DNA of 64,000 nt, taken from positions 20,460,001 to 20,524,000 of the forward strand of contig NC_053183.1 in assembly GCF_905163445.1 (NCBI RefSeq), read 5' to 3'. Positions 62,751-64,000 of the stretch are shown in pieces (within the stretch, counting starts at the first letter, position 1; each line of letters begins with the position of its first letter). The notes under the pieces are model-generated. The model ran no database searches and was not told the DNA's origin. It worked only from the letters and a program-made list of their open reading frames with translations. The stretch comes from Pararge aegeria (taxonomy: Eukaryota > Arthropoda > Insecta > Lepidoptera > Nymphalidae). The position numbers were made by a program, and so were the translations under genes.

Positions 62751-63250
62751 TGAAGTGAAATAAAAATAAACCATAATGGCTAACCAGTAACAAAGTAGCT
62801 ACAATGCGGCTCATGACATTTTTATAATTGGTAATTCACCCCGAACTGAATCCTCGAGAGTTGAAGCTTTTAAAATTTAACAACAATTTTATTATTACAA
62901 TTTGATGATAGTTGAACTATATCCATTATATATATTATAAATTCAATGTTTTTTTGTTGCTGTAACTAATGTGCTTTGAGTTTTTCTTTAAATAGCCGAA
63001 CAGTTTGTATATCACACTTCATATCAACACTTAGTAGCAGTGAATTTGAAACTGGCGGCAGTTTTATATCGTGGCATCGTCAAAACGATTGAGGAGCTTC
63101 ACAACCGACCAGTGCAGAAATTTTCTATACACCCCAACTTTTTGCGTAGGTATTCCGGGTAACCGCTATTTACACCCCAAATAGAAAATTAGCGAAATTA
63201 GATATATTTTTGCATACAATTGTAAGCAATTTTGTGGGAAAATATAAAAT
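62751..63250. other. Unassigned stretch
   Basis: Nothing recognised. Confidence 0.4.
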
Positions 63251-63275
63251 TTCATTTCATTTCATTTCATTTCAA
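63251..63275 (+). repeat. (TTTCA)n microsatellite
   Basis: Four to five TTTCA units following 'gaaaatataaa', perhaps the tail of a retroelement. Confidence 0.9.
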
Positions 63276-63315
63276 TTCCAAATATGTTTGCCTATTATTT
63301 TTTCCATTTGAGTTA

Positions 63316-63480
63316 GGAAACCTGCATGCCTGAGAGTTCTCCATAACATTCTCAAAGGTGTGTGGAGTCCACCAATACTGGCGCGGGCCAGCGTGGATAC
63401 GGCCTTAACCCCTTCTCATTGTGAAAGGAGACCCATGCCCTATGGTGAGCCGGTAATAGATTGATATGATGATTATTTTT
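63316..63480 (+). mobile_element. SINE S2, 3' half
   Basis: 'aggaaacctgcatgcctgag', 'tctcaaaggtgtgtggagtc', 'ccttctcattgtgaaaggag', 'gatatgatgatt'. Head absent. Confidence 0.85.
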
Positions 63481-64000
63481 TTAATACGAAACCAGAAAAG
63501 CTCCAATACTACTAAAAATGAAACTAAAATTTCAAACATTGAATCAAGTTTTAACACAGCTCTAATTTAACACTGAAAAAATAGTCACTCGAACGAATTA
63601 GCTCACACGCGAAAATAAAACGTACAGGCGCGACAGAAACGTAGTTAGTGAATGAAACAATAAAACGCTTTCCATAATAATTAATTCTAAGGCCGCGGGC
63701 ACGATGCGCTTGGCAGCCGACCAACTCAATCGTCGGTGCAGCTTGATAGAGATATTTTTATTAGAAATTTCATCTTACACTGAATTTTAAACCTGGGCGC
63801 TGTGGCCATAAAGCACGTCAACGGTGGCGTTCAAAAATGCCTCCTGCATGCGACTAATCTAAAAAATAAGACTACCACAACAAAGGGATGGCTGAGCTTG
63901 ATGATCTCCACACAATTTTCAAAGTGTGGGACCAGCCCGTGACACCGCAGCACAAAAACTATCAACAAATGATTTTTCTTGTTTTATTTTTAAGAACAGA
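63481..64000. other. Unassigned stretch at the window end
   Basis: No named element; the last 300 bp are somewhat GC-richer ('ggccgcgggcacgatgcgct') and could be unique sequence. Confidence 0.35.

Overview
The window is AT-rich eukaryotic DNA built almost entirely from interspersed repeats. Three tRNA-derived SINE families, several non-LTR retrotransposon (LINE) 3' ends, degraded mariner copies and short inverted-repeat elements match the repeat types I know from butterflies and moths. The SINE with the head 'gccgattggcgcagtggg' resembles the Metulj-type SINEs of nymphalid butterflies. My best guess is therefore a lepidopteran, probably a nymphalid; the order is fairly safe, the family is an inference from memory. 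I find no rRNA, functional tRNA, CRISPR array or bacterial-style operon, and no exon of a conserved host gene that I can name. The window reads as intergenic or intronic sequence.

Names used here. S1: SINE with head gccgattggcgcag, a body of about 260 bp and a (TTTA)n tail. S2: SINE with head gcggtgatagcctagtggg, about 310-340 bp, ending in (GATGAT)n. S3: SINE with head gacctccctggcgcag, about 300 bp. LINE-A: LINE 3' end with a (TTTGAC)n tail. LINE-B: LINE 3' end with 'ctcggtagaatctgccttcc'. LINE-H: LINE 3' end with 'gcgataaggccgcc'. Families C, D, F, G, I, J, K, L and M are further dispersed repeats defined by copies in this window or by my memory of lepidopteran sequence.

Layout. 0-9 kb: a LINE-A copy cut by the window edge, S2/S1/LINE nests and three copies of family F. 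8.8-9.4 kb: a hAT-type inverted-repeat element with an exact 8-bp target duplication, carrying a LINE-A copy inside it. 12-15 kb: LINE coding relics and two adjacent inverted-repeat elements. 15-28 kb: SINEs, a mariner C-terminal fragment, an RTE-type LINE fragment, a near-perfect 120-bp palindrome and a fold-back S3. 28-44 kb: a cysteine-rich ORF, a mariner N-terminal relic, LINE reverse-transcriptase fragments and the best LINE-A copy (42.2-42.8 kb). 47-53 kb: a three-level nest (S1 in LINE-H in S3, both insertions with 8-bp target duplications) and several LINE fragments. 54-61 kb: a pair of tandem CRE-like sites, two inverted copies of one inverted-repeat element about 3.5 kb apart, an 18-bp minisatellite, and a small cysteine-rich ORF (59,226-59,483) that is the best candidate for an undescribed host gene.

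Nothing here forms a pathway. The order of insertions can be read directly from interrupted elements: S1 lies inside S2, LINE-A, LINE-B and LINE-H; LINE-H lies inside S2 and S3; LINE-A lies inside a hAT element that itself lies in an older repeat. S1 and the LINEs are therefore among the younger insertions, and S2 and S3 among the older ones.
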